This document shows, piece after piece, positions 44,253 to 58,354 of a DNA stretch of 64,000 nucleotides. How positions within the stretch are numbered: position 1 is the first letter of the stretch; each line of letters opens with the position of its first letter. The notes beneath the pieces were generated by a model. It worked only from the letters and a program-made list of their open reading frames with translations. It was not told the DNA's origin and made no database searches. The position numbers and the translations under genes were made by a program. The DNA comes from Mantis religiosa (taxonomy: Eukaryota; Arthropoda; Insecta; Mantodea; Mantidae): assembly GCA_030765055.1 (NCBI GenBank), contig CM060952.1, positions 80,790,664-80,854,663 of the forward strand, read 5' to 3'.

Positions 44253-44639
44253 ATAGCAAAGACGTGCAGCTGCTTACTTAGTGAGTGACCCCGGTTCGAT
44301 TTTCAGTACTTGCGTGAGGTTTTTCTTCTCATGGGAGTTCTGATTTACTCTCTGAGGGGCCAAATGAGATTAACGTGGGACTGCTATTAAGGAAAATTCT
44401 CAATTTTCGTAATTCGACCACCATTAATTGGTTGTATTTAGAGTACAGTCCCCAAAACTGCGGTACCCTGACGTACGCAGTTTCCATTCTGCACCTTCGC
44501 TGTCAAACATCAAGCGGGGGGAGAAGAATGTATACCAAACTTGGTATAACTTTCTATAATTCAATATTGTGCAGCAAAATGTATCGTTTACATGGATAAG
44601 TTTTCTTTATCTTCTATTATCTCAAAATAGCATTTCTGT

Positions 44640-44744
44640 ATAGCCGATAAACCGTAAAAGGCAGACGAAATCTCAACACACAAAATGTAAATTTCGTTAA
44701 AAGCACAACCTATATCAAATAACCTTTATAGAATAAACTTGCGA
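44640..44744 (+). repeat. R1 dispersed repeat, forward, left part
   Basis: aaaccgtaaaaggcagacga, aaaatgtaaatttcgttaaa and cctatatcaaataac lead up to the microsatellite. Confidence 0.7.
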
Positions 44745-45275
<531 letters not shown>

Positions 45276-46075
45276 ATGTAATTGTAACGCCACAGAATAG
45301 AACAATGGCGTTATATTACGTATTTGTGAACTAGAACCAACTCCTTGCAGCCTCAAATCGGGTAAAGTGACTTTAGTCAGGAAGTTCGACTGCAGCGACA
45401 TGGCGTTTTCGAAACTGCAATAAAAACAAGCACGGAGCTCTCTTGAGTTAACTGCTCTCTATTGTTACGTACGAGAACAGGCTTGTGGATTCTTGAAGTA
45501 CACTCGCATTCTGGGTCACTGCACTACACCAGCTCCTACTGCAAGTATTTCACTAACCATACATATCATGTTTGCTCCAGAAATTCATACTTGCCAATTT
45601 TCTAATATCTTGCATTCATATGAGTTCCTAAACTCACTCTTCAACATGTATAGAATATCATGTTCTGAAAACGAACGAAATTTGCTCAAGTTCTAAAGTT
45701 TTGCGAGCTGATTGTCTTGCAGTTTGTTCGATTTTCTGTTATAGTTTTTGAATTGAATACCTGGTACATAAATTCTGAAGAAAACTGAACGAAAACTTTC
45801 CACAGATGTGTAAGGACATATCTGGGAGGATATATCAATACGCACTACGAGGACTGGCATAGTGTACAACCTCAGGGAATTCCAGGGAACCGTATTTCTG
45901 AAGCAGTTCGTAAAATCTGAGAGAATATCGCCGGGGAACGACAGAAAACTGGTGGAGTTGTAAAGCATTTTACAGCGTTACGTAGGTAAACCGTAAAGGG
46001 GTGCAATAAAACTTGACGAAAAAATACTTGCGAGTTCACAGATAATATGAAATTCTACAATTTGACGCTGATATT
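45276..46075. other. No recognised gene
   Basis: AT-rich. Open frames at 45493-45696 and 45693-45968 show no domain. Confidence 0.4.
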
Positions 46076-46077
46076 AC

Positions 46078-46262
46078 CCGCCTCTGTAGCGCGGTCGTAG
46101 CTATAATCTCGGTCAGGGTGATTTCTTTGCCCCGGATTTTTCCCTTATCCTAAGAGATGAATTTCTGATAACTATAAGTTCTATGGACCCTGGATTCATT
46201 TGAGCATCATTTCATTCATCGTCCAATATGATTTAAAGCCGAAGGACGTAAATAAAAAAAAA
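46078..46262 (+). repeat. SINE-B, tRNA-head deletion, poly-A tail
   Basis: cccgcctctgtagcgcggtc, then a jump past most of the anticodon arm and the B box to tctcggtcagggtga. The body is normal and ends gaaggacgtaaat and A11. This copy should lack polymerase III activity. Confidence 0.85.
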
Positions 46263-46474
46263 AACCGATATTTCACTAGAAATATAAGTTTTGAGGTTCC
46301 GAAATCAATATGACAATTAATTTTAGAATTTTCGAGAAAATCCCCAATATTATATGTTTATATTAGTGGAGTATTTTTCGAAAACTTACTTTATCAAACG
46401 TGGTTTTAACAGTTTTGATAAAAATACAACATATTTAAAACTTCTCATGAGAAATAAATGGATACCCTGAATTT

Positions 46475-46720
46475 TCTGGGAATGTCTTCTAAAGTGCTTT
46501 TATTGTTATTCTTTTGTATAACTGGTAAACCGCAAGAAATATACAGAATCTTACTTTATGTAAAACATGAGGTGTGTGTCTTGTTATCTTGTTTAAATGT
46601 TGTGTAAACATGAAATGAAAATCTTGTTAAAGGTACGCAATTGGTTATGTACTTTATTGACGAGATAAGATTTTCCATTTACTATTGTTTGAATTTGCCA
46701 ATTATACTTTTTTTCAAATG
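46475..46720 (+). repeat. R1 dispersed repeat, forward, fragment
   Basis: gggaatgtcttctaaagtgc, actggtaaaccgcaagaaat and gtttgaatttgccaattata in order. It is cut by the SINE-E at 46733. Confidence 0.6.
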
Positions 46721-46732
46721 GGTTTGGATTGT

Positions 46733-47057
46733 TTGGAGGGGATTCGGCGCTTCGACCACACTGGTCTTTTGTACCTATTCCCCAAATGGGGAACCCCTGG
46801 GAGGGAGGATGAGGTGAGAGGAGACAGAGGTCGGCCGACCCAAGGAATCACCACACTACAAAGGGCTGGGTCCCTATACTTTATTAGATAGAAACACACC
46901 GGCAGTCCAGGACAATCGTCATCCCACCTACCGGAGCCCTGAAGCAGAAGGCGGCCGGTTTGGAGATCAGAGGCCGCCCTGCCCTTCCGCCTCAGCATCC
47001 CGCCAGTCGAATTCCTGAATCGACCGACTGGGCCACCTCGTAGACCGGAGTCCCTCC
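46733..47057 (-). repeat. SINE-E, reverse, cut by the assembly gap
   Basis: ggaggggattcggcgcttcg matches ggaggtgattcggcactgcg at 39365, and gggagggaggatgaggtgag and gtcaattcg-like segments follow in parallel. The tRNA-like head would lie at or beyond the gap edge (gagtccctcc then N). Confidence 0.7.
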
Positions 47058-48057
47058 NNNNNNNNNNNNNNNNNNNNNNNNNNNNNNNNNNNNNNNNNNN
47101 NNNNNNNNNNNNNNNNNNNNNNNNNNNNNNNNNNNNNNNNNNNNNNNNNNNNNNNNNNNNNNNNNNNNNNNNNNNNNNNNNNNNNNNNNNNNNNNNNNNN
47201 NNNNNNNNNNNNNNNNNNNNNNNNNNNNNNNNNNNNNNNNNNNNNNNNNNNNNNNNNNNNNNNNNNNNNNNNNNNNNNNNNNNNNNNNNNNNNNNNNNNN
47301 NNNNNNNNNNNNNNNNNNNNNNNNNNNNNNNNNNNNNNNNNNNNNNNNNNNNNNNNNNNNNNNNNNNNNNNNNNNNNNNNNNNNNNNNNNNNNNNNNNNN
47401 NNNNNNNNNNNNNNNNNNNNNNNNNNNNNNNNNNNNNNNNNNNNNNNNNNNNNNNNNNNNNNNNNNNNNNNNNNNNNNNNNNNNNNNNNNNNNNNNNNNN
47501 NNNNNNNNNNNNNNNNNNNNNNNNNNNNNNNNNNNNNNNNNNNNNNNNNNNNNNNNNNNNNNNNNNNNNNNNNNNNNNNNNNNNNNNNNNNNNNNNNNNN
47601 NNNNNNNNNNNNNNNNNNNNNNNNNNNNNNNNNNNNNNNNNNNNNNNNNNNNNNNNNNNNNNNNNNNNNNNNNNNNNNNNNNNNNNNNNNNNNNNNNNNN
47701 NNNNNNNNNNNNNNNNNNNNNNNNNNNNNNNNNNNNNNNNNNNNNNNNNNNNNNNNNNNNNNNNNNNNNNNNNNNNNNNNNNNNNNNNNNNNNNNNNNNN
47801 NNNNNNNNNNNNNNNNNNNNNNNNNNNNNNNNNNNNNNNNNNNNNNNNNNNNNNNNNNNNNNNNNNNNNNNNNNNNNNNNNNNNNNNNNNNNNNNNNNNN
47901 NNNNNNNNNNNNNNNNNNNNNNNNNNNNNNNNNNNNNNNNNNNNNNNNNNNNNNNNNNNNNNNNNNNNNNNNNNNNNNNNNNNNNNNNNNNNNNNNNNNN
48001 NNNNNNNNNNNNNNNNNNNNNNNNNNNNNNNNNNNNNNNNNNNNNNNNNNNNNNNNN
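47058..48057. other. Assembly gap, 1000 N
   Basis: Exactly 1000 N. The round number suggests a placeholder, so the true distance is unknown. The three long minus-strand frames that span it contain only X and are not genes. Confidence 0.99.
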
Positions 48058-50085
48058 TAAACAGATGTTTGAGTAGCATTCGGTAGTGACCTTCTGACGA
48101 ATGAGTGCAGTTGTTTGGAAAGGTCGTTGGTGTAGCATGACACGGTTTAGAGAGGTCATAGAAGGCGGGAACATAGTAGAATACTGTCTGACCAACAAAA
48201 CATCATCATAGCGTACGTAACACAGCGAAATAGATATCCTATGCTTTTAAATATTCTCAGAATGTGTCCTTAATTTCAGAATGATTTCTTTCTTTTATCA
48301 TTCATGAGTTGACGCACTGTAGGTTTTCTCTTCTCTGTTCATAAAACTCGAAGAAACTCCGAGTTCGAAACTTTTTGGATATGGGCGACAAATTGAAAGT
48401 TTTTCTACCGTACACTTTGAATTTTGAACCTCTTTTACTATATTATGTACAGTTAGTTCACTGCTGTTGCTGTAGCATTATTTAATGTAATAATTAAATC
48501 TTTACGTCTCTGTTCTTTTCAAAACTGTGACACATTGAGAATTAAATTTCTACTTGTGAGCGTATGATGGTGTTTGCATGTTGAGTTGATTTGAACCCAT
48601 CTACTGTAAGAGACTCAAGTGCTGTATTGCTGAACCACTTATGTGTTTGTTTTTACGCAAGCTTCCACCTTGTAAGTATATTCATTTTTCAGACAGGTTC
48701 TCGTATTATCTTCTAATGTTATAGTTCCAATATGGCCGGTTTTAGAACAAAACGTAATAACCATCTTACCAGCACTGTGAATTCCTTAGACTTTTGTATG
48801 CTTAGGCTCTGTTGGAAATATCCATTGAACCAACTAATATTTCCAACATTCCTCACCAGTAACGATATTCCAAATGCAATTCAAAATGTAGACTTGGAAT
48901 TTTTTTCAGTTTTTCTGTATCAATCAATGTGCTTTTTATTGCGAATAGGTGCTTTCATGTCTAACGGTCGATGGATTTGACTCATATCTATGCTGAATAA
49001 ATTTAAAACATTTACATCCATGTTCTTGAGCAGCAATATTTTTATTAGTTACAGTAGTTCTTGTGTATTAGTTACAGTAGTTCTTGTGTGTCATTCTCGA
49101 AATTCAACACTAAGAAAAACTCGACCTTTTTTTGAATTTGCTGTACAGATTATAAATTATTGATTTAGATAGAGACTATTAGACAAATACACCTATAAGC
49201 TGATCTTTACATTGTTTAAGACGATTTAAACTCATAAAAATCGCATCCCGTAACTGTTTTCCAGTCAACTTTATTTTTGGATGAACACAAATCTTCAAAT
49301 GATAACTTCACGGCAATCATCGTCAGGAAGCCGATGTCGTCTGTTTTCAGAAGCATGTTCGTACTTCAACTTTAACAAAAAGGGCGTAGCTAGACATCCA
49401 CAAATACAATACACTTGAGAGAAAGGCTACCACCACGCCTTCCCGTTTTCCGCTTAGTCTGCTTAATCGCAGGGGACAGTTCCCTCAACCCTTACGACCA
49501 CTCCACCACATCAAGTCGTGCACTGTATACCCTCACCATTCTATCAACAAAAACACATACTTCTATTTCCTCTTGACGAACGTGGATTATATTTTCATAT
49601 CGCATTTTTTGAAAGATGAACATGAGATTTTTTCTTTTTGAGTTGAGCTGTGTACAGAGGCGCACTCGGAATTTTACTAAAAATGTTTAGTTTTTTATTC
49701 CGAGGACCTCAAAACGCATACTTTCAGTGAATTCTGGGTATAAAATTTGTCTGTCCAATGCAACACATTTTCTTCGTACTACCTGCGTATAGAGAAATTA
49801 CAAAAGAACAGCGACTTAACATTTCACAAAAGCATTCAAAAACATTTAAAAATTGTGTCTTTTAACGGGCTGGTCTCTTCCGCTACGTGAAGAAATATGG
49901 CGGTTCAGATATCCCCGTAAACACCACCAAGTTTTCTTCTTCTGCTTCTAACCTAATTCCAACAGTTTTTATCTAACTGAGACCCCGCAGTTCTGTTCCC
50001 CGTTATCCTAAGCTGCTGTCTCCCCACTTCCTCTACAACAAGTAGACCAAATGTTGATCATTTTCATGTAGATACAAAGGGGAAT
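48058..50085. other. No recognised gene
   Basis: AT-rich. A 23-bp unit (attagttacagtagttcttg and three more bases) occurs twice in tandem at 49044-49089. No domain recognised. Confidence 0.4.
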
Positions 50086-50087
50086 GT

Positions 50088-50425
50088 CGCTTTAAGCGAG
50101 TAAAATGTTTTAAAGAGCTAGTTGCTATGTGAGGGATTTGGAATTTTGCTCTTTATGTTTGACCGAGAGATACAAAATGGATAACGACTTCCCATTTGAA
50201 GAAAGTATAATTGGCAAATTCAAACAAAAACCTGGAAAACGGTTAATTATCTCGGCAAAAAAGAACCGCTATATATTAATTATATTTTTTCGGGATAATC
50301 ATTTTTGAGTAGTAAGATTTCGTATATCTCTCATCTTTTATCAGTTATACAAAATCATTCAGAATATAGGGGACTTTGTAGGACATTCCCAGAAAATCCA
50401 AGTTACATCATGATTATATGTTAAA
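50088..50425 (-). repeat. R1 dispersed repeat, reverse
   Basis: Contains aaagagctagttgctatgtg, gataacgacttcccatttga, agtagtaagatttcgtatat and aggacattcccagaaaatcc. Confidence 0.75.
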
Positions 50426-50548
50426 CATGTAGCATTTTAATCAAAATTTTTAGTGCCATTTTAAAGAGAATTAAAAGTAACCAAACCTATTCCATATAAA
50501 ATACATTTTGGGATTAGGATTTTCTTGAAAATCTTCCTTTTTCTTTCA

Positions 50549-50742
50549 TTTATGCCCTCCAACTTTTAGTCATATCGGATGATGAATGAAGTAATGCTGC
50601 AATGAGTCCAGGTTCTATAAAGCTTAGAGTTATCTGACATTCCTCTTTCAGGATAAGGGAAAGCTTCTAAAAAGCCTTATTCAGATAACTCACCCTCACC
50701 AAGATTCGAACTCTGGACCTCTTCAATGTGAGGTTACTTAAC
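50549..50742 (-). repeat. SINE-B, reverse
   Basis: On the minus strand B box gagttcgaatcttggtgag, then ataaggctttttagaagctt and the end aaaagttggagggcataaat. The first part of the head is lost. Confidence 0.8.
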
Positions 50743-51395
50743 ACCTAGTATTTTTTCCCGGTATGCTTTCCTCTATAAACAGCAAGGAGGAAGTCACTAG
50801 AGGAAGACTATCATTACAAACTACGGTATTTGTGATTATTCATCATGTTTTCACATACTTCAAGAATGTTTATGCACATTGTATTAGCTAATGGCGCTTT
50901 TGATAAATCATCTGAACATCATAAATAGATACAGTACCGTGCTTATGAAAGCTCAATTTACATCCCTAAGCAAGAATTTCTGTGTCAAAGATTTGGCGGT
51001 TACTGTTTGAACTGACCCTACTACATACTATATCATAACATAAGGCTGGGATGAGATATGGTCCATACAAAACAGCTTCACGTTCCTGAGATGATGCACC
51101 TGGACTGTGGCAATTTAGAGATCCCCTACATTCACTGTCGGCTGGTAATGGGCATGCAAACTGCTCCAGATGTTTACACATCAAATTTATGGATGATAAT
51201 AATAATGATACCATAAACATAGGGCTTTACGTGTTCCAAAATAACAAGTATGCATATTCCAATCTTCAGTAGATTAGACCATGCTTTTGTGTTTATTATA
51301 TTGTATACCATGCAAAGAGTGTTTATTGAGTTAAATTTTACTTGAAATTAGACAACTTCTACAGAAATTGCCGGATTCTTACCGTTCTTAAAAGA
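50743..51395. other. No recognised gene
   Basis: An 84-codon minus-strand frame (50966-51220) shows no domain. Confidence 0.4.
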
Positions 51396-51399
51396 TACG

Positions 51400-51590
51400 G
51401 ACTTTAAATAGACATAAAGTAATGGTGAATGACAACAAGAAAAAATATAGCTGTGTAAATTCACATAACCTTCTATGTTATTTTACATAAATTGCGTCTG
51501 TTAATGGAAGTATGTATATTTGTTGTGCAGTAAGATGTTCTTTACCTCTTTACTAGTTTACCAGTTATACAACAGCCGTTTAGCATATCG
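51400..51590 (-). repeat. R1 dispersed repeat, reverse, running into a tandem array
   Basis: attgcgtctgttaatggaag, tgtgcagtaagatgttcttt and gtttaccagttatacaacag lead directly into the first 85-bp unit, whose aggacattcccagaaaattt is itself the R1 motif. Confidence 0.65.
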
Positions 51591-52004
51591 AAGACTTCAG
51601 AGGACATTCCCAGAAAATTTAGAATACAAATAGTGTCGTGAGGCGGGAAGAATTTCTTGAATATCTAGAATGACAAAGACTTCAGGGGATATTCCCAGAA
51701 AATTTAGAATACAAATAGTGTCGTGGAGCGGGAAGAATTTCTTGAATATCTAGAATGACGAAGACTTCAGAGGAAATTCCCAGAAAATTCAGAATACAAA
51801 TAGTGTCGTGAGGCGGGAAGAATTTCTTGAATATCTAGAATGACAAAGACTTCAGGGGATATTCTCAGAAAATTTAGAATACAAATAGTGTAGTGGAGTG
51901 GGAAGATTTTCTTGAATATCTAGAATGACGTAGACTTCAGGGGATATTCCCGGAAAATTCAGAATACAAATAGTGTCGTGGGGCGGGAAGAATTTCTTGA
52001 ATAT
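51591..52004. repeat. 85-bp tandem repeat, about 4.9 copies, derived from R1
   Basis: The unit starts aagacttcag and contains attcccagaaaatttagaat, tagtgtcgtgaggcggga and cttgaatatctagaatgac. Starts at 51591, 51676, 51761, 51846 and 51931 are exactly 85 bp apart. Confidence 0.96.
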
Positions 52005-52222
52005 TGTATCTACCAATTCCTTTCGAAGTTTCTGAATTTGGTATTTAAGAAACATATTGTTTTTTAAGTCGTACAGCTAAACTGTCTCTCACTCTTTCTC
52101 TGGGCCAAAATCTCAATCTTTTTTAACACTCGTCAGCCTCTTTTTAATAATATTTAAGAGATTTCTGGACGTGTATTTCCAGTAAAATGTTGCTATCAAT
52201 TAAGTAGTAATACCGAGAAAGA
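52005..52222. other. No recognised gene
   Basis: AT-rich linker between the 85-bp array and SINE-D. Confidence 0.4.
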
Positions 52223-52224
52223 TG

Positions 52225-52482
52225 GCTCAGTTGGTAGCGTCTGTGACCCGCATTCTGGAGATCTTTGGTTCAATTCCGACCCTCCGGAGCAATGAGAATT
52301 TTTTCAGGGTTTTCACAGATCGATGGAAAGGATAGTTACATTTCTCAAATTTCCAGTCCATTTAACTTAATCTTTCATCCTAGTTGACTGTTTCATGGCA
52401 GGGAATTTGCTCTCCAGATCGGGGGTGGTCTAAATTTCCACCAAGGAATGTGTAATCCTGGGGCAGGGAGGCCAGTTGTAAG
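52225..52482 (+). repeat. SINE-D, forward, tRNA-related head
   Basis: A box gatggctcagttggtagcgt, B box tggttcaattccgaccct, body ttcagggttttcacagatcg and aatctttcatcctagttgac, and a 3' part aatttccaccaaggaatgtg. Related to the minus-strand copy at 24226. Confidence 0.65.
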
Positions 52483-53000
52483 AGCACCATCGGGAACTTG
52501 TAACCATTAGCTGTTAAATATCAGTCTGTCCTCTCACGTCATCCCCTCCTCCCACGGAACGCGTTATCTCCTCCTTCCGAACTAGTAAGAGAATGTGATA
52601 AGTGAATGGAGAGAGTGTTGTGAATTCAGCACCAAGACGCAATAATAAACGCAGTTTGCGTGTAACTCGGGGGCGATACTGAAGCGAGGCAGGTGCGATG
52701 TAGATTTCCTGGTCCATTCCGTGCAGGATTAATGACATCGAGTATCGGAAGGGAGCGATATATATCGCCCAAGTGATATATTGTATCGTGTACGTCAATC
52801 CAAACCTCACTTTATTTCCCGAACCGATTTTCTAACTTATACAATATCAAGTCCGAACTTCGATTACGTTGAATCTTCTTTTTTTCTCTCTGATGTTGTG
52901 GCTCATAACATTTTAAAACCACTCTTAAGGGTCACTTCTCTGCATTTTAATATACTTTATTTTGATAGGGAATTTTTAGTTTATACGTCATTATTAATGA
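52483..53000. other. No recognised gene
   Basis: A 162-codon + frame (52781-53269) runs from here into the repeat at 53001. Its sequence has no domain and crosses unrelated repeat sequence, so I reject it as a gene. Confidence 0.45.
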
Positions 53001-53340
53001 CTCACGAGTTCGATCTCTGCTGCCTTCTCACTCTGACCGCGGGTTTTTCCATGGTTTTCCCTCGTCAGCAAGCTGAATGCTGGAGTGATGCATCTTCTAA
53101 CACGACTCTTCCCTCCATTATTTCCTGTCATTTCGTCTCCCCCTTTCATGTTACAGGTGGCAAGGTGGTTTGCGTGTTGGAAGTTCTGGCTCCGTCAGAG
53201 GGTGGCCGAACGGACTTCTACTGCTTGGCCGAGAGTTCTCGTTTCCCTCTGTGGGAGAGAAGCCTATGAATCACTCTCCAGCGGTTTGGGCAGGTCGCAA
53301 CCATTGTCTCATTTATTGGTCGAGCCAATAAACGTTAAGG
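53001..53340 (+). repeat. tRNA-headed SINE-like repeat, head truncated
   Basis: gagttcgatctctgctgcc acts as a B box, then gggtttttccatggttttcc, ttccctctgtgggagagaag and cggtttgggcaggtcgcaac. Parts recur at 33660-33705 and, on the other strand, at 34560. Confidence 0.5.
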
Positions 53341-53860
53341 AACCCTGCGCATCTCTGCTATTTACATTATCCGTTTCTGCGTCCATATGTATGTTGCGGT
53401 TTCTTCATCCTATCCGTTCCTTCCGTGTCTGTACATAAAGGATCAACTAGAGCTAGAGATTATATGTAACCCCTCGATGAGCTAATTTGCCTCTACGTCT
53501 AAGTCGTCTTTAGCTCATTTTTAAGAAGAATGAGTCCAGGGTTTTACAAATTTGTTTGCAATATTCTTATATTATCAAATCTCAGAAGCTCAACTTCTAA
53601 TTATTCTTGAATATGGCTTCACTATTCATATGTTGCTAAACATTTGGACTCGTAAAACACAAAGTACTTTACTTTATGTCATTTATGTCATTACTGATAC
53701 TTTATGTCATGATGTTGAAAGTAAAAATAAGTATGTGTTTTCACGTATTACAAGGAAAAACTTCGAAATTATTCACACGAACACATACGGTATTCAAAAT
53801 GTAATGTTATGTTTGTTCGTTAGTAGTGTGCGGTAAATCTAATACTGTCCAAAGTTTCAG
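53341..53860. other. No recognised gene
   Basis: AT-rich. A 94-codon frame at 53552-53836 shows no domain. Confidence 0.4.
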
Positions 53861-53877
53861 CCACTCGCCATATAGAG

Positions 53878-54105
53878 TGGCCGCGCCGTGGCTCACTGGT
53901 TAGACCGCTTGGCTCTCACCAAGGCGACCCGGGTTCGATCCCAGACGACCACAAAGTGAGATTTGTGGTGGACAACATGACGCTGAGGCAGGTTTTCTCC
54001 GGGATCTCCAGTTTCCCCCGCCATCTCATTCCACCGATACTCTATCTTCATCTCATGTATCACCAGTGACATCGCCTGCGGGCGTTAAACACTACACATT
54101 TCATT
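53878..54105 (+). repeat. SINE-C, short form, tRNA-Glu-like head with TSD
   Basis: tggccgcgccgtggctcact, ttggctctcaccaagg (CTC in the anticodon position, tRNA-Glu type), B box gggttcgatcccagac, body gtgagatttgtggtggac. A 15-bp duplication flanks it: actcgccatatagag (53863-53877) and actcgccacacagag (54106-54120), with two differences. Confidence 0.85.
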
Positions 54106-54120
54106 ACTCGCCACACAGAG

Positions 54121-54590
54121 GGTCAGTTGTAGGTAAACACAAATGGTGACACGTTTGGAAAACTGGTCTCACCAACAAGTAATTCGATGTCTGCAGCTGG
54201 TGTGAAAAGAATGGTATGAAACGTTTGCAGTTGGTAGAGAAAACGTCACCGACCAGGATCTAGCACGGGTGTGACATAACATACAATTTTAAACAGTCCG
54301 CTAAAGGTTAAAACGATTTCATTTTCTTGAAGATGTGTGATGTTAAGTTTAGTATCTATTTTACATGTTAACGTACATCTAAGGTAAATATCCGTATATT
54401 ATACCGAGAGAGCATTAAAGTTTTAACAGGAAGGAAGATAAACAAGGGCTCTGTCTGGGTGGAGGTTAAGCTATGATATATAAAGGCAAACATTACTCAA
54501 ACTGCCTCCGTAACTTATGTACCTTGCATATTCTCAAATCACCACCAGGTGAAGGAAATTTTCCTGTTCTTGACTAATGTTAACAACCCT
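54121..54590. other. No recognised gene
   Basis: No domain or repeat recognised. Confidence 0.4.
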
Positions 54591-54594
54591 GACC

Positions 54595-54770
54595 ACTGTG
54601 TTCACGGTAAAGTGGTCCAAATATGAAGAAGTTATTCCGCTATTTACTTCTTGGCCACGCAAAAAATTTCTTCAAATTACCATATTGATATACATGAATT
54701 GTTATAAGTAATAGGTTTTGTACGGATATTTTGTTGAAGAATGGGTAGAGAAACCGATGTGAATGCAACA
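54595..54770 (+). repeat. R1 dispersed repeat, forward, fragment
   Basis: acttcttggccacgcaaaaa and gaatgggtagagaaaccgat, then gtgaatgcaacataag, are the second half of R1. Confidence 0.55.
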
Positions 54771-56212
<1,442 letters not shown>

Positions 56213-56215
56213 GTA

Positions 56216-57235
56216 AAATTTAGCATAAATAATGTGACAAAGGCGGAAACTACTTTATTTTCACCAGATCATTAGGTCAATGCTAACGTAAAATCAGCCT
56301 TTTGTTTGAAGGTCTCTACAATGTTTTCTTAAATCTATGTAGCACGCACCCTTTGTGCTGCTATAATCTATCTGACCTACACACAGGACCATCTCTAACA
56401 CGGAGCTACACTCTACGTCGCAGATATTTCTGGAATTGGATTCTCCTCGATACATAGTCTGGAAAGGTCTTTTACGTAGTAACAACAAGTTCCGCCCCGG
56501 CCTCATGACACGCCTTGAAGACGTACCACTCCCACTCCGCTACTCAGTAAGCGTCACACTATTTTCTTACTTCTGCTTTTTCGCTATAACCGTAAAGTTG
56601 CCGGACTCGACTCTTTCCCTGCAATACAGACAGCAATGGCGACGCAATCTCTCGGCAGACCACGCGAACGCCAATAATAAAACAGATATTTGGTGTATAT
56701 GTCTTCAGATTAACATGAAAATTGTCAACTAATCAAATATTAAAATATATAGGAAGATCACTAAAATGTATGGTTTAAGAAGAAAATGCACCATAACAAT
56801 TACGAAGATTTTAATTTTGCTTATAGTTAAGATATGTGTTTAACGTTACCTTTTGCACACATCGGCAATTTTAAATTTTATGTTTGGAAAATATTCATTT
56901 ATTCAGGAGCGAAACTTCATTTCATTATACTGAAGAATTGCAAAAGAAAATTAAAACCATAGTCGCTGCTCAAACATCCTCCAGAATTTGCTCTACAAAA
57001 CTCCATTTTTTTCTTTTTCCAGTTAATTCTGACTGTAAAAATAATTTGAAGCTACTACTATCTATGTAGTTACAGTAAGTACAGGAAGTATTTCATTTCA
57101 ACAAATATTTGATACCGATATTTTACTGGAAATAAATTTATGAGACTACGAATAAATAAAAATAAAAAGGGAAATAATGTGTGTTCTTATGTAAACATTT
57201 GCCCAAAATGTTTCATTACATATAGAGACAGTGAG
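56216..57235. other. No recognised gene
   Basis: A 98-codon + frame (56436-56732) and its opposite-strand neighbour show no domain. Confidence 0.4.
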
Positions 57236-57237
57236 AA

Positions 57238-57520
57238 TAATTCCACACTGTAGGTTTAAGTGATAGTTAAATCTTTTAAGAGCTGGACGCTATGTGATGA
57301 CATTGAAATTTTATTTTGTATTGACAGGGCATAAAAACCATGAAATCAATATCTTCGTTTCCGAGATAATAAATGAATAATAATATCGGACATCGTATGC
57401 TCCACAAAGAAAGTTAAATTATGTGTTTAACATTTTAATGGTCAGTTTTGTATATCTCTCACTGTACACTAGTTAAAAAAAAGATAACTTCAGAGGTTGT
57501 TTAGAAAATCATGTTCACAC
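57238..57520 (-). repeat. R1 dispersed repeat, reverse, diverged
   Basis: aagtgatagttaaatctttt, aagagctggacgctatgtga, ttgtatatctctcactgta and aacttcagaggttgtttaga. Confidence 0.65.
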
Positions 57521-58350
57521 ACAGTCTTATTATGTTGAGTGGAACTTGGAACGTTTTCGATATGGAATTTTCGGGTGTGACTTCCTCTACCTGCTAAATG
57601 TGGTAGAGGAAATAACATTTCGTGTTGAGCGTATAAAACGCCTGAGATAAACTGCGCCCCGCAGCCCGCTCTACCGACGTGTTTGCAGGAGCTGCATACC
57701 TCCCAGGCGTAGTCCAGGTAACTACAACCAACTTTCTCTGGTGGCTTACGAGCTGAGAAACTTCTTCACTTTAAACACACTCTGGCTTAAATGGACTCTA
57801 TCTCACATCAGTTTCACTGTCTTCTTACCTTGATTTACAAACGACCATTCCATTGCACTGTGTTAGCAATTAGCTTTGCAGAAATCGTAAAGGTGTTAGT
57901 TAAGAAAATAAAAACGAAACTATTGTTTTTAGACAGTTGATAGTAACAGTGGGCCTTTTAGTAGTTCACGATTGTTAAAACTAGAAAAATCTTACGCTCA
58001 GTGCTCTAAAGCTTTTAACACGCCGGTAGTGCCATCTTAGGTTTCTTGGGGAATGTGACAATCACCCAATTCAAGAAGACCGTCAATCTGACTTAACTGT
58101 ACATCATGCATTTTATCTAATCAGAATACTTGTATAAAATACTTATTTTCTCAAAAGATGAGTAAAGTGGTCATCTATTGATTAATTAAATTGTTGTTGC
58201 GTTATTTTCATCGTTTTATTATTTCCACTGCCTCTCTTACGTAGAATCTTGTGGTTTTCTAAAATTTATCTTGTCAACACTGATGCTACGCAAGCCAAAT
58301 GAACATCGCAAACCGAGAATATGAAGACCATGAGAAAGTAAACAATATCA
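57521..58350. other. No recognised gene; one perfect hairpin
   Basis: Arms ttcctctacc (57582-57591) and ggtagaggaa (57602-57611) pair perfectly over 10 bp with a 10-nt loop. No T run follows that would suggest a terminator, and no gene lies beside it. Confidence 0.5.
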
Positions 58351-58354
58351 TATA

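Noticed and set aside
46714..48198. 494-, 383- and 370-codon minus-strand frames
   Set aside because: They run through 1000 N, and their real ends are SINE-E and AT-rich sequence.
52781..53438. Open frames of 162 and 117 codons on the + strand
   Set aside because: They cross from unrelated sequence into a SINE-like repeat, and no domain is seen.
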